DNA of 64,000 nucleotides, taken from Thermoleophilia bacterium (GTDB taxonomy: Bacteria > Actinomycetota > Thermoleophilia > Gaiellales > Gaiellaceae). The position numbers and the translations under genes were made by a program. The notes under the pieces are model-generated. The model ran no database searches. It was not told where the DNA came from and saw only the letters and a list, made by a program, of their open reading frames with translations. Positions 48,981 through 58,944 of the stretch are shown piece by piece. Positions within the stretch are counted from its first letter, which is position 1. Every line of letters starts with the position of its first letter. The DNA lies in the NCBI GenBank assembly GCA_023382435.1, contig JAHDVS010000002.1, positions 1 to 64,000 of the forward strand, written 5' to 3'.

Positions 48981-50735
48981 ATGAAGAAGCGGTTGGAGAG
49001 ACTCGGGCGAGAGCTCCCGGGAGAAGAGGCGCTCGCTAGGCCGATCTCCCGCCGGCAGCTCGTCGCCGGAGCAGGCGCGACCAGCCTCGCGCTGCTGCTT
49101 GCCGCGTGCGGCGGCGGCGACGGCGAGGCGGAGCCCGCCGCGACGACGGAGGAGACCCCACCGGCCGACACGGGGGAGACCCCACCGGCCGACACGGGGG
49201 AGACCCCACCGGCCGAGACACCCGGCCTTGCGGGCGTCGCGGGCGGCTTCTCGGGCTTCGAGGGTGCCGAGCGCTACTCGTGGACGGAGGATTCGGCCGC
49301 CGGACGCGCGATCGCGCTCGCGCAGAAGCTCAAGGCCGACGGCAAGGCCCCGGACAAGCTCGTCGTCGGCAGCTACGCCGGCTCGATCGGCGCCTACGAG
49401 GAGCCGTTCCCCGAAGGCGCGCAAGCCGTCAACGCGCTCTGGGAGGAGCTGACCGGGATCAAGATCGAGTTCGTCGGGATCCCGCCGGAGCAGGTGTTCC
49501 CGAAGACCGTCCAGATGGCAGCCACCAAGGACGGCTCGCAGAACCTGATCCAGATGGACTACCACTCGACCGGAACGCTCGCCGAGGCCGGGCTGATCAT
49601 CCCGCTGACGGAGTGGGTGGACGCCTACCAGCCCGACTGGGACGATCCGGAGACCGGCTACATCGGAGCGCCGCTGACGACGCAGGCGTTCAACTACTAC
49701 AACGGCGAGCCCTACGCGGTCGCCCAGGACGGCGATCTCCAGGTGTTCTACGTCCGCAAGGACCTGTTCGAGGACTCGAAGGAGCAGGCCGACTTCAAGG
49801 CCAAGTACGGCTACGACCTCGCCCCGCCGAAGACCTGGGACGAGCATCGCGACATGGCCGAGTTCTTCCACCGGCCGGATCAGGGGCTCTTCGGTGCCAC
49901 CGACCTGCGCTCGCCGGCGTGGGGCTGGATCAACTTCGTCCATCGCTACGTCTCGACGGCGAACCCGGTCCAGTTCTACTTCGACGACGAGATGAACCCG
50001 CTCGTCAACTCGGAGCAGGGCCTCAAGGCGCTGAACGACCTGATCGAGACGACGAAGTTCGGGTCGCCGGACGCGCTCACGTGGACGTGGGAGCAGCAAT
50101 ATCCGAACTGGGGCGCGCGCGGCGCGGCGATGACGGTCGGCTTCAACAACATGACGAAGTTCATCACGGCGGGAAGCCCGCTCGACACGGCCGACGCCGG
50201 CTCGGTGACGTCCGCGTTCCCGATGCCCGGCTGGGACGTCGACGGCACGCTCGTCCGCCACAACTCGATCTACTTCAACGCCTCCTGGGGCATCAACCAG
50301 TACGCGGACCCGAAGTACCGCGAGGCCGCGTTCGCCTACATGCTCTGGACCGGCTACGGCAAGATCTACACGCTCATCAACGCCAACCCGGCCGGCTACC
50401 AGGACGTGGCGCGCACCTACGCGCTGACCGATCCGCTCGCCGTCAAGTCCTACACGCAGCGGACGATGGACGTGCTCGGCGCCACGTACCCGGGCCACGC
50501 GCCGTCGTTCTCGGGCGCGCTGAACGGCGCGTACGAGTACATCCAGGGCCTCGAGATCAACATGCTCGAGGCGCTTTCCGGGCAGGCCTCGCCCGAGCAG
50601 TCGCTGGCCTCGATCGAGTCCGCCTGGCAGAAGGCCACGGACAAGCTCGGTCGCGAGACGCAGATCGCGGCCTGGCAGACCTCCAAGGCCGGCTGGCCCA
50701 CGACCCCCGACTCGGCCGGCGCGGACTTCGTCTAG
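48981..50735 (+). CDS. ABC transporter substrate-binding lipoprotein (COG1653-like, sugar/polyol type)
   Basis: A 584-residue secreted lipoprotein. The N-terminus carries a twin-Arg-like SRRQLVAG, a hydrophobic stretch and the lipobox LLAACGGG. A repeated Pro/Thr linker (TGETPPAD units, about residues 56-80) leads to the solute-binding domain. FKAKYGYDLAPPKTWDEHRD and the NWGARGAAMTVGFNNM region are typical of family-1 sugar/polyol binding proteins. It is larger than the usual ~430 residues, similar to the GlpV glycerol-binding proteins of rhizobial GlpSTPQV systems. A strong AAGGAGG box precedes the ATG. The ligand is unknown. Confidence 0.9.
   Translation: MKKRLERLGRELPGEEALARPISRRQLVAGAGATSLALLLAACGGGDGEAEPAATTEETPPADTGETPPADTGETPPAETPGLAGVAGGFSGFEGAERYSWTEDSAAGRAIALAQKLKADGKAPDKLVVGSYAGSIGAYEEPFPEGAQAVNALWEELTGIKIEFVGIPPEQVFPKTVQMAATKDGSQNLIQMDYHSTGTLAEAGLIIPLTEWVDAYQPDWDDPETGYIGAPLTTQAFNYYNGEPYAVAQDGDLQVFYVRKDLFEDSKEQADFKAKYGYDLAPPKTWDEHRDMAEFFHRPDQGLFGATDLRSPAWGWINFVHRYVSTANPVQFYFDDEMNPLVNSEQGLKALNDLIETTKFGSPDALTWTWEQQYPNWGARGAAMTVGFNNMTKFITAGSPLDTADAGSVTSAFPMPGWDVDGTLVRHNSIYFNASWGINQYADPKYREAAFAYMLWTGYGKIYTLINANPAGYQDVARTYALTDPLAVKSYTQRTMDVLGATYPGHAPSFSGALNGAYEYIQGLEINMLEALSGQASPEQSLASIESAWQKATDKLGRETQIAAWQTSKAGWPTTPDSAGADFV
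49152..49216 (+). repeat. 24-nt tandem repeat in the lipoprotein linker
   Basis: Two perfect 24-nt units (49152-49175 and 49176-49199) and a third partial unit encode TGETPPAD repeats. They lie in the flexible tether between the lipid anchor and the solute-binding domain. Copy number may vary between strains by slippage without frameshift. Confidence 0.85.
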
Positions 50736-50750
50736 GCCGGACGCGCGATC

Positions 50751-50792
50751 GGCGGGAGGGCCCGGCGAACCCGGGCCCTCCCGCCTCTCTTT
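50751..50792 (+). terminator. Strong intercistronic stem-loop after the binding-protein gene
   Basis: Arms GGCGGGAGGGCCCGG and CCGGGCCCTCCCGCC (15 bp, perfect) enclose the loop CGAAC and are followed by TCTCTTT. It sits between the binding protein and the first permease gene. It can act as a partial terminator or 3' stabiliser, giving more binding protein than membrane components. Confidence 0.8.
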
Positions 50793-50829
50793 CGCATAGC
50801 AGCGAAATCCGGGAGAATCCCCACCACCG

Positions 50830-51801
50830 ATGTCCACAGTCGAAGAGACCGGTCTGACCGCGCCCGGCCCGGCCGTCGAGCCGCCCGCCCCGAGGCAGTC
50901 GCCGCTCGACGCCGCCGAGCGCAAGCTCGGGCGACTGCTCGTCGCGCCCGGCCAGCTGCTCCTCGTCCTGCTGGTCGCCTTCCCGATCGTGATGGAGATC
51001 TACATCTCCCTCACGGCGTGGACGCCGACCGGGGGCTCCAACTGGTACGTCGCCTACAGGGACTGGATCTGGTTCGACAACTTCATCGAGGGCCTCACGT
51101 CCGAGAGCTTCCTGTCCGCTGTCGTGCGGACGGTCCTGATCACGATCGTGGCCGTCGGAATCCAGTTCGTGATCGGCTTCCTGCTCGCCCTGCTCTTCGT
51201 CGAGAAGTTCCCGGGCAGGCGAATCGCGACGATCCTGTTCCTCCTGCCGATGATGATCATCCCGGCCGTCTCCGGCTTCATCTGGTTCCTCCTGCTCCAG
51301 ACCGACGGCCCGATCAACAAGATGCTCTCGTTCGTCGCGCCCGGCGACATCCGCTGGCAGTGGCTCTCCGACCCGAGCTTCGCCCCCGTCGCAGTCACGA
51401 TCGTGGACATCTGGCAGTGGACGCCGCTCATGTTCCTGATCCTGCTCTCCGGCGTCATGGCGGTCCCGGAGGATCAGCTGAACGCGGCGAACATCCTCGG
51501 TGCCTCGTACTGGCAGAAGCTGCGCCACGTGATCCTGCCGATCATGACCCCGATCATCATCATCGCCCTGATCATCCGCGCGATGGAGGCCTTCAAGATC
51601 TTCGATGCCGCCTGGCTACTCACGCAGGGCGGACCCGGTGAAGCCTCCTCGACGATCTCGGTGCACCTCTACCGGCAGGCGTTCATCAACTCCCAGTGGA
51701 GCTACGTGGCAGCCCTTGCGATCGTCGTCATGATCGGCGTCTCGATCGCCGCGGCGCAGGCGATCAAACCGATCGAGCGACGTCAGGCGGCCGAGGCATG
51801 A
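50830..51801 (+). CDS. ABC transporter permease (MalF/UgpA-like)
   Basis: A 323-residue inner-membrane permease with about six helices after a Pro-rich cytoplasmic N-terminus. The EAA loop that contacts the ATPase is AANILGASYWQKLRHVILP, followed by MTPIIIIALIIRAMEAFKIF and LLTQGGPGEASSTISV, typical of MalF/UgpA-type subunits. It forms the channel with the second permease. The stop overlaps the next start as ATGA. Confidence 0.93.
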   Translation: MSTVEETGLTAPGPAVEPPAPRQSPLDAAERKLGRLLVAPGQLLLVLLVAFPIVMEIYISLTAWTPTGGSNWYVAYRDWIWFDNFIEGLTSESFLSAVVRTVLITIVAVGIQFVIGFLLALLFVEKFPGRRIATILFLLPMMIIPAVSGFIWFLLLQTDGPINKMLSFVAPGDIRWQWLSDPSFAPVAVTIVDIWQWTPLMFLILLSGVMAVPEDQLNAANILGASYWQKLRHVILPIMTPIIIIALIIRAMEAFKIFDAAWLLTQGGPGEASSTISVHLYRQAFINSQWSYVAALAIVVMIGVSIAAAQAIKPIERRQAAEA

Positions 51802-52676
51802 GCGCGAAGACGCTCCGCACCACCGCGCGCACCGTCGTGATCGCGCTCATCCTCGCGCTCTTCCTGTTCCCCGTCTACTGGATGATCACGATGGCGTTCA
51901 AGCCGCAGCCCCAGTGGGCGCCGACGACCGGCGAGACGTACTGGTTCCCCGAGTCGCCGACCTTCGGGAACTTCAAGCGGATCTTCGGTGGCGAGCCCAC
52001 CGACGAGAGCGGGCTCGGCTTCCTCACGTCCACTCCGATCGACGCCACGGACTCGATCATCACGAGCCTGATCGTCGCCGGCCTCGGGACCGTGCTGGCC
52101 CTGCTCGTCGGGATCAGCACCGCTTACGGGATCTCGCGGTTTCGCGCCGGCGGCAAGCTGCTGCCCTTCGCGATCCTCCAGCTGCGGATGTTCCCGCCGA
52201 TCGCCGTGATCATCCCCATTTTGTTCCTCTGGACATACCTCCAGCTCAACGACACGTACTGGGGCCTGATCCTGATCTACGGCGCGGTCACGTTCCCGTT
52301 CGTCGTCTGGCTGATGCGCAGCTTCTTCGACGAGATCCCGCGCGAGATCGCCGAGGCCGCGATCGTGGACGGCTGCTCGAACTTCGGGGCGTTCCGCAAG
52401 GCGATCCTGCCGCTCGTCAAGGGCGGGCTCGCGACAACGGCGCTGTTCGTGTTCATCCTCAACTGGTCGGACTACCTGATCGCGCTCGTGCTCGCCGGCA
52501 GCAGGGTGATCACCGCGCCCGTCTTCCTGAGCCAGATCCGCTCGGCGTCGACAGGCGTCGAGTTCGGATCGCAGGCGGCTCTGGCCCTGATCCTGATCCT
52601 GCCGCCCGTGATTCTCGCGATCGCGATCCAGAAGCACCTCGTCCGCGGCCTGACCTTCGGCGCGATCAAGCGATAG
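51798..52676 (+). CDS. ABC transporter permease (MalG/UgpE-like)
   Basis: A 292-residue permease with six predicted helices. The EAA motif is EIAEAAIVDGCSNFGAFRKA, followed by ILPLVKGGLATTALFVFI and LNWSDYL. The N-terminal LFLFPVYWMITMAFKP is the MalG-type first helix. It pairs with the preceding MalF-like permease. A GTG-started ATPase gene follows 8 nt downstream. Confidence 0.93.
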   Translation: MSAKTLRTTARTVVIALILALFLFPVYWMITMAFKPQPQWAPTTGETYWFPESPTFGNFKRIFGGEPTDESGLGFLTSTPIDATDSIITSLIVAGLGTVLALLVGISTAYGISRFRAGGKLLPFAILQLRMFPPIAVIIPILFLWTYLQLNDTYWGLILIYGAVTFPFVVWLMRSFFDEIPREIAEAAIVDGCSNFGAFRKAILPLVKGGLATTALFVFILNWSDYLIALVLAGSRVITAPVFLSQIRSASTGVEFGSQAALALILILPPVILAIAIQKHLVRGLTFGAIKR

Positions 52677-52684
52677 GGGCCAGG

Positions 52685-53788
<1,104 letters not shown>

Positions 53789-53809
53789 CGCCGCCGATGG
53801 AGGTCACTC

Positions 53810-54946
53810 ATGGCTGACGTGCGGCTCGAGCGGATCACCAAGCGCTTCGGCGACGTGGTGGCGCTGAACGAGCTCGATCTCCACATCGAGGACGGCGAGT
53901 TCTTCTGCGTTCTCGGGCCGCCGGGCGCGGGCAAGACCACGATGCTTCGCACGATCGTCGGGCTCGAGCGCCCCAGCGAGGGCTCCGTGTACGTCGGCGG
54001 CACCGAGGTCACGGATGTGCCGCCGGGCGAGCGGAACGTCTCGATCGTCTTCCAGAACCTCGCGCTGTACCCGGACAAGAGCGTCTACGACAACCTTGCC
54101 TTCCCGCTGCGCCAGCAGAAGCCGAGGCCACCGAAGGAAGAGATCGACAAGCGCGTGCGTGACGCCGCCAAGATCCTGCGCATCGAGCAACTCCTCGACC
54201 GCAAGCCGGCGCGACTGTCGGGCGGGGAACGCCAGCGGGTCGCAATCGGGCGCTCGCTCGTGCGCGCCCCGCTCGTCTACCTGCTCGACGAGCCGTTGTC
54301 GGCCCTCGACGCGCTGCTTCGACTCGAGATGCGGGCCGAGCTCAAGTACCTCCAGCGCGACCTGAAGCGAACGCTCGTCTACGTGACGCACGATCAGGTC
54401 GAAGCGATGAGCATGTCCGACCGTATCTGCGTGCTGCGGGCCGGCGCCGTACAGCAGGTCGCTCCGCCCGAGATCGTCTACAACGAGCCTGCCAACACGT
54501 TCGTCGGGCAGACCGTCGGCACGCCGCCCATGAACCTCTTGCCGCTCCGCGCCGACCACGCCAACGGTGGCGTCGAGCTCCGCTCCCAGAGCTTCGCAAT
54601 CGCAGGACGGGGCGGGGACGCCCTGTCGGCGCTCGCCGCCCGCGCCGGTCAGGCTGTGCAGTTCGGCGCGCGCGCCGAAGACGTACGGATCGGCCAGGAC
54701 GCTGCCGGCTCCCCGCTCCGGTCTCGCGTGATCGCGGTCGAGCCGCTCGGCGGCGAGGTGATCGTCGATCTCGACGTCGACGGGCACATCGTGAAGGCGA
54801 TGACCCCGCCGGGCATCCAGATCGAGCCGGACGAGCTCGTCCCGCTCAGCTTCGACTTCACGCGGGTGCACGTGTTCGAGAACGAGGGAAGCGCGGTCTA
54901 CCGGGCCGGCGGGGAGGCCCACCTCTCGATCTCCGCTCCGGCGTGA
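53810..54946 (+). CDS. ABC transporter ATPase 2 (canonical signature)
   Basis: A 378-residue ATPase. Walker A (GPPGAGKTT), the Q loop (IVFQNLALYP), the full signature RLSGGERQRVAIGRS, Walker B (VYLLDEPLSALDAL) and switch His (YVTHDQVEAMSMSD) are all canonical. The C-terminal MalK-like OB/TOBE domain (about 240-378) has FGARAEDVRIG and ends VFENEGSAVYRAG. It partners with the preceding, signature-degenerate ATPase. A GAGGTCACTC-type box precedes the ATG. Confidence 0.94.
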   Translation: MADVRLERITKRFGDVVALNELDLHIEDGEFFCVLGPPGAGKTTMLRTIVGLERPSEGSVYVGGTEVTDVPPGERNVSIVFQNLALYPDKSVYDNLAFPLRQQKPRPPKEEIDKRVRDAAKILRIEQLLDRKPARLSGGERQRVAIGRSLVRAPLVYLLDEPLSALDALLRLEMRAELKYLQRDLKRTLVYVTHDQVEAMSMSDRICVLRAGAVQQVAPPEIVYNEPANTFVGQTVGTPPMNLLPLRADHANGGVELRSQSFAIAGRGGDALSALAARAGQAVQFGARAEDVRIGQDAAGSPLRSRVIAVEPLGGEVIVDLDVDGHIVKAMTPPGIQIEPDELVPLSFDFTRVHVFENEGSAVYRAGGEAHLSISAPA

Positions 54947-54969
54947 GCCGCCCCTAGCCACCTCGCGAG

Positions 54970-55743
54970 ATGTCCGTCGAGTCGCACATCGGCTACGAGA
55001 CCCGGGAGGCGATTGCGCTCATCACGCTGCGCCGGCCGGAGAAGGCGAACGCGATGACCGTGCGAATGGCCGCCGACCTGCACGAGCTGTGCCGGCGCGC
55101 CGATGCCGACGATGCGGTGAGAGTCGTCGTCCTCACGGGCGAGGGCAAGACGTTCTGCGCGGGCTCGGACATCACCACCCTCGACGACTACCCCACCCCC
55201 TGGGCGTTCCGAAACCGGCTCGACTACTGCGACGCGATCCTCGGGCTGCGCAAGCCGGCGGTCGCAGCGGTCAACGGAGCCGCGTTCGGCGGCGGGCTCG
55301 AGCTGGCGATCAGCTGCGACGTCGTGGTCGCCAGCACCGCTGCGCGCTTCGCCGCACCCGAGGTGAAGCTGGGCTGGATCGGTGGCGGTGGTGCCTCCCA
55401 GCTCCTGCCTCGGATCTGCGGCCTCGCCAACGCCTCGCTGATGTTGCTCACAGGTGATCCCGTCGACGCGCCTGAGGCGCTGCGAATCGGGATCGCGCAG
55501 AGGGTCGTCGACCCGGATGCCCTCCTCCCGGCGACATTCGAGATCGCGCGGTCGATCGCCGCGAACGCCCCGATCGCGACGCAGGCGGCGAAGGCGGCCG
55601 CGCGCGCGTCGCTTTCGTTGGGCCTCGATGCGGGCATGCGGTACGAGGAGGAGCTCGTCACCATCTGCATGGGCAGCGAGGACCGCGACGAGGGAATCGC
55701 CGCCTTCGCCGCAAAGCGCCCGCCGGACTTCCGCGGACGCTAG
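54970..55743 (+). CDS. Enoyl-CoA hydratase/isomerase family (crotonase) protein
   Basis: A 257-residue crotonase-fold protein, last gene of the importer operon. The CoA-binding and oxyanion segments are seen as FCAGSDITTL and AVNGAAFGGGLELAISCD. The first catalytic Glu is kept in AAPEVKLGWIGGGG. The second, equivalent to rat Glu164, appears replaced: the aligned stretch NASLMLLTGD has Leu there. It may therefore not be a standard hydratase and could act as an isomerase, decarboxylase or hydrolase on a CoA thioester. The two CoA-transferases on the opposite strand would supply such thioesters. Confidence 0.88.
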   Translation: MSVESHIGYETREAIALITLRRPEKANAMTVRMAADLHELCRRADADDAVRVVVLTGEGKTFCAGSDITTLDDYPTPWAFRNRLDYCDAILGLRKPAVAAVNGAAFGGGLELAISCDVVVASTAARFAAPEVKLGWIGGGGASQLLPRICGLANASLMLLTGDPVDAPEALRIGIAQRVVDPDALLPATFEIARSIAANAPIATQAAKAAARASLSLGLDAGMRYEEELVTICMGSEDRDEGIAAFAAKRPPDFRGR

Positions 55744-55851
55744 TGCGGCCTCTCATGACGTCCGACCTCAAACCGCTGGACCGGATCGATCGCGACGATC
55801 TAGGGACCGGACCTGTCCGGCCCGCAACCCGTCCCGTTTCCCGCTGCACGC

Positions 55852-55883
55852 ATCGTCTCGGGCGGGACGGGTCCCGCCCCTAC
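55852..55883. repeat. REP-like hairpin repeat, copy 2
   Basis: ATCGTCTCG (55852-55860) leads directly into arms GGGCGGGAC (55860-55868) and GTCCCGCCC (55871-55879), ending in CCCGCCCCTAC. The flanks match those of the element at 1159-1199. It lies between two convergent operons and is well placed to end transcription from both sides. Confidence 0.75.
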
Positions 55884-55934
55884 ACCTCCCTCCGCGTTTC
55901 CAGCGCAACGCCGTGAGACGCCGCGCTAGCCGGC

Positions 55935-56633
55935 TCACTCGCAGTCGGAGAGCCCGTCGGCGGCCTCGGCACGCGCCGCGAGCAGGCGCTCGCCGCCCCG
56001 CAGGATGTGGTCGCTGACCGCTTCCTCGGCCGACGCCGGGTCCCGGCGCTCGAAGGCGCGGATGATGCGGACATGCTCCTCGGCGATCTCACCGAGATCG
56101 GGGATGCCGCGATCGTGGAGGGTGCGGGCGATCAGGAGATCGTGGTACAGGCCGCGGAGCGCGTCGAGCAGGAAGGAGTTGCCGCTCGTCTCGACGATCC
56201 GCTCGTGAAAGACCCGGTTCAGGCGCACGAAGGTCGCGTAGCCGTCGAACCGCCCGTCGTAGCCCTGCGCCGCCAACCGGTCGGCGATCTCGACCAGCTC
56301 CCGCACCTGCTCCCGCGTCGCCCGCTCGCACCCGACCCGGGCGGCGAACGCCTCGATCCCCCGCCGCGCCTCGAAGGACGCCTCGATCTCCCGCCGGGTT
56401 GGCTCCGCCAGCACGGTGAAGCCGCGGTACGGCTCGGACACGATCAGTCGCTCGGCAGCGAGGCGTGCGAGCGCGTCCCGGACCGGCGTGGCGCTGACAC
56501 CGAGCTCCCCCGCCAGATGGTCGATCACGAGCCGATCGCCGGGCCGGAAATGCATGTCGAGGATCCGGCGCTGAATCGCCTCGTAGACCTGGTCGGCGAG
56601 GCCGGCCCGAACGACGCGGGGCTCGTCCGGCAC
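55935..56633 (-). CDS. GntR-family regulator, FCD subfamily
   Basis: A regulator of about 232 residues. The winged-helix domain contains VYEAIQRRILDMHFRPGDRL and LGVSATPVRDALARLAAERLI. The FCD ligand domain (about 90-220) has the Asp/His metal positions (FVRLNRVFHERIV, EEHVRIIRAFE, DHILRGGERLL). It is closely similar in layout to the GntR gene at 62490-63200, so the two flank the CoA-transferase/oxidoreductase set at both ends. It follows the CoA-transferase gene by 7 nt and is co-transcribed with it. The ligand is unknown. Confidence 0.88.
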   Translation of the reverse strand: MPDEPRVVRAGLADQVYEAIQRRILDMHFRPGDRLVIDHLAGELGVSATPVRDALARLAAERLIVSEPYRGFTVLAEPTRREIEASFEARRGIEAFAARVGCERATREQVRELVEIADRLAAQGYDGRFDGYATFVRLNRVFHERIVETSGNSFLLDALRGLYHDLLIARTLHDRGIPDLGEIAEEHVRIIRAFERRDPASAEEAVSDHILRGGERLLAARAEAADGLSDCE

Positions 56634-56640
56634 GGGACGC

Positions 56641-57846
56641 TCAGGCCCCGGCGGCGCCGGGCCGCCAGATGCAGCCGGACTCCTCGATCGTCGCCCGCTC
56701 GGCTGCGTCGAGCGCGAGCTCCGCGAGGATCTCGTCGGCGTGCTCGGACACGCGCGGCGGATGCGTGTAGCCGGGTGGGTGCGCGGAAAAGCTGACGGCC
56801 CCGTCCGGACCGGTGAACGACCCGCCACCCGGCAGCGGGATCTCCCGGAAGTAGCCCTCCACCCGGATGTGCTCATTGGCCGGGAGGTCCTCGTAGCGGT
56901 GCACGGGCCCGCACCAGACGCCGTGCGTATCGAGAACCTCGATCCACTCCCGCGACGTACGACCCCGCAGCGCGCGACTGACCTCGTCGTGAACAAGCTG
57001 ACCGTTCTCGGCGGCCGCCTCCCAGGAGCCGAGCGCCCGGACGGCCCCGGAGCCGATCGCCTCACCGAGCGCCACCGGGTCGGCCATGGCGATCGCGACC
57101 CACCCGTCGCGCGTCTCGTAGACCCCGTACGGCGGATTCAGCATCGCGTGCGCCGCCGGAAAGGCCGGGCGCTCCATGCCGATGCCGAGGTTCAGGAAAG
57201 TGATCAGCTCCTGCATCTGGGAGTCGAGCATCGCCCCGAGCATGCTGACCTCCACGACCTGCCCCTCCCCCGTGCGGCCGCGCTCGATCAGGGCGGCCAT
57301 CACCGCCTCGGCCAGGAAGTGGGAAGCAAGCACGTCGGCAGCGAAGATCGGCCCCGCGTTCGGGCGATCGTCGCGCGAGCCAACCGAGAACATCACGCCG
57401 CTGTAGGCCTGGAGCAGGAGGTCCTGGCCCGGTCTGCGGCTGTCGGGACCGAGCGATCCGTAGCCCGTGACGAAGCCGTAGACGATCCGGGGGTTGCGGG
57501 CGCGAACGACGTCGGGAGCGAGACCCAGCCGGTCGATCACGCCCGGGCGGAAATTGTGGCAGAACACGTCGGCGGTCTCGACCAGCTTCAGCACGAGCTC
57601 GGGGCCCGCCGGGTTTTTGAGGTCGATCGCGATCGAGCGCTTGTTGCGGTTGAAGCCGACGAAGCTCGTCGTCTCGCCGTCGATGAACGCGTTGCGGATC
57701 GGATGCACGCGGCTCCACTCGCCCGTGACCGGCGGCTCGACCTTGATCACGTCCGCGCCCCAGTCGCCGAGCCGCTGCGTGGCCGCCGGGCCCGCAAGCG
57801 CGAGCGTCAGGTCGACGATGCGGGTGCCTTCGAGCGGGCCCCTCAC
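56641..57846 (-). CDS. CaiB/BaiF family CoA-transferase (family III)
   Basis: A CoA-transferase of about 401 residues that moves CoA between carboxylic acids. The opening EGTRIVDLTLALAGPAATQR is family-typical. The catalytic Asp lies in RRPGQDLLLQAYSG, and NPPYGVYETRDGWVAIAM is also conserved. GTG 57846 overlaps the upstream Gfo/Idh/MocA stop (GTGA). A paralog lies at 61247-62440, sharing the GPAATQRLxDxGAxVxKVE block. Its link with sugar oxidoreductases is unusual. Confidence 0.9.
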   Translation of the reverse strand: MRGPLEGTRIVDLTLALAGPAATQRLGDWGADVIKVEPPVTGEWSRVHPIRNAFIDGETTSFVGFNRNKRSIAIDLKNPAGPELVLKLVETADVFCHNFRPGVIDRLGLAPDVVRARNPRIVYGFVTGYGSLGPDSRRPGQDLLLQAYSGVMFSVGSRDDRPNAGPIFAADVLASHFLAEAVMAALIERGRTGEGQVVEVSMLGAMLDSQMQELITFLNLGIGMERPAFPAAHAMLNPPYGVYETRDGWVAIAMADPVALGEAIGSGAVRALGSWEAAAENGQLVHDEVSRALRGRTSREWIEVLDTHGVWCGPVHRYEDLPANEHIRVEGYFREIPLPGGGSFTGPDGAVSFSAHPPGYTHPPRVSEHADEILAELALDAAERATIEESGCIWRPGAAGA

Positions 57847-58925
57847 AGATCGCCCTCCGCTCCGATTGCCACCGTCCGCCGCTCGGCGGCGGAGCGCAGC
57901 AGCCCCTCCAGGATCTCGATCGCGCGTGCGGACGCCTCCGCCGGCGAGTCGTTCCGGTCGCTGAGCCCACGCACGAGCTCGATGAAGCGGTGCGGCGGAC
58001 CGGTGCACTCGTACGCCCCGCTGCCGGGTTGCACCGAGACGATCTCGTCGCTGCCGTCATGGCGGCGAAGGACACACCGCTCGCGCTCCACGTCCAGGAG
58101 CAACATGCCGTCGGAGCCGAACACGCGGATATCGACCTGAAAACCCGCGTGCGCGGGTGCGAGCCCGCAGCCGGAAAGCGAACCGAGCGCCCCGCCCTCG
58201 AACTCGACCACAGCCGCGTCGACGACGTCCACGCCTGTTCCGCTCGCCGTCGAGCGGGCGCTCACCGACGCTCCCCGCAGACCCGTGAGCCAGCAGAGCA
58301 GACCGACCGAGTGGGCCATCTGCCCGAGCGCGTAGCCGCCCCGGTGTCCGGTCGAGGCCCACGTCCCGGGCGAGGCCTCGAACACGAGCCCCTCGATCTC
58401 GACCGTCCCGTAGCCGCCCCGGCCCTCGAACAGCTCGACGGTGGGAGAGGCCATGTGGCAGAGGACGTGGCGGATCTCCCCCAACGCGCCGGACCGGGCG
58501 AGCTCGTACGCAGCACGGACGAACGGCTTGTAGTGCCAGCCATGCGGGACAAGCGCGATGAGGTCGCGCGCCCGGGCAGCGTCGACGATCGCCCACGCTT
58601 CCCGGGCCGTCGGGGCGAGCGGCTTCTCGACCATCACGTGCAGGCCGCGCTCGATCGCAGCAAGCGCGTGGTCGCGGTGAAGGTCGTTGGGGCCGCAGAT
58701 CACGGCGGCGTCGACCCCGGCGTCGAGCGCCTCGACCACGTCCTCCGTCGCGATCCGGAAGCCAAAGCGCCGCTGGATGACGTCGAGCTCCCGCCGGCCG
58801 AGTCGGCATACGGACACGAGCTCGACATCGTCACGCCCGGCCAACTCCGGGATGTGGTTGGCGACGGCCCAGAAGCCGGCGCCGACCACGGCCACCCGTA
58901 CACGCGAGAGTGCGGCTCCGCTCAT
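57843..58925 (-). CDS. Gfo/Idh/MocA-family oxidoreductase
   Basis: A 360-residue NAD(P)-dependent oxidoreductase. The Rossmann motif is VAVVGAGFWA. The conserved HVMVEKPLAPTAREA carries the catalytic Lys, and PHGWHYKPFVRAAYE follows it. The C-terminal domain has GGYALGQMAHSVGLLCWLTG with the substrate-site His. It probably oxidises a sugar or related polyol. It overlaps the downstream CoA-transferase start by 4 nt and lies 19 nt after another Gfo/Idh/MocA gene. Confidence 0.88.
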   Translation of the reverse strand: MSGAALSRVRVAVVGAGFWAVANHIPELAGRDDVELVSVCRLGRRELDVIQRRFGFRIATEDVVEALDAGVDAAVICGPNDLHRDHALAAIERGLHVMVEKPLAPTAREAWAIVDAARARDLIALVPHGWHYKPFVRAAYELARSGALGEIRHVLCHMASPTVELFEGRGGYGTVEIEGLVFEASPGTWASTGHRGGYALGQMAHSVGLLCWLTGLRGASVSARSTASGTGVDVVDAAVVEFEGGALGSLSGCGLAPAHAGFQVDIRVFGSDGMLLLDVERERCVLRRHDGSDEIVSVQPGSGAYECTGPPHRFIELVRGLSDRNDSPAEASARAIEILEGLLRSAAERRTVAIGAEGDL

Positions 58926-58944
58926 GCGGAGCGCCCCGGACGCC

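Noticed and set aside
49152-49216. Tandem 24-nt repeats as a possible CRISPR array
   Set aside because: Units are contiguous, without spacers, and encode a Pro/Thr linker inside a gene.
48807-50924. A 705-codon open frame on the minus strand opposite the lipoprotein gene
   Set aside because: Arg/Leu/Val-rich shadow without motifs. The plus-strand frame has a lipobox, repeats and binding-protein features.
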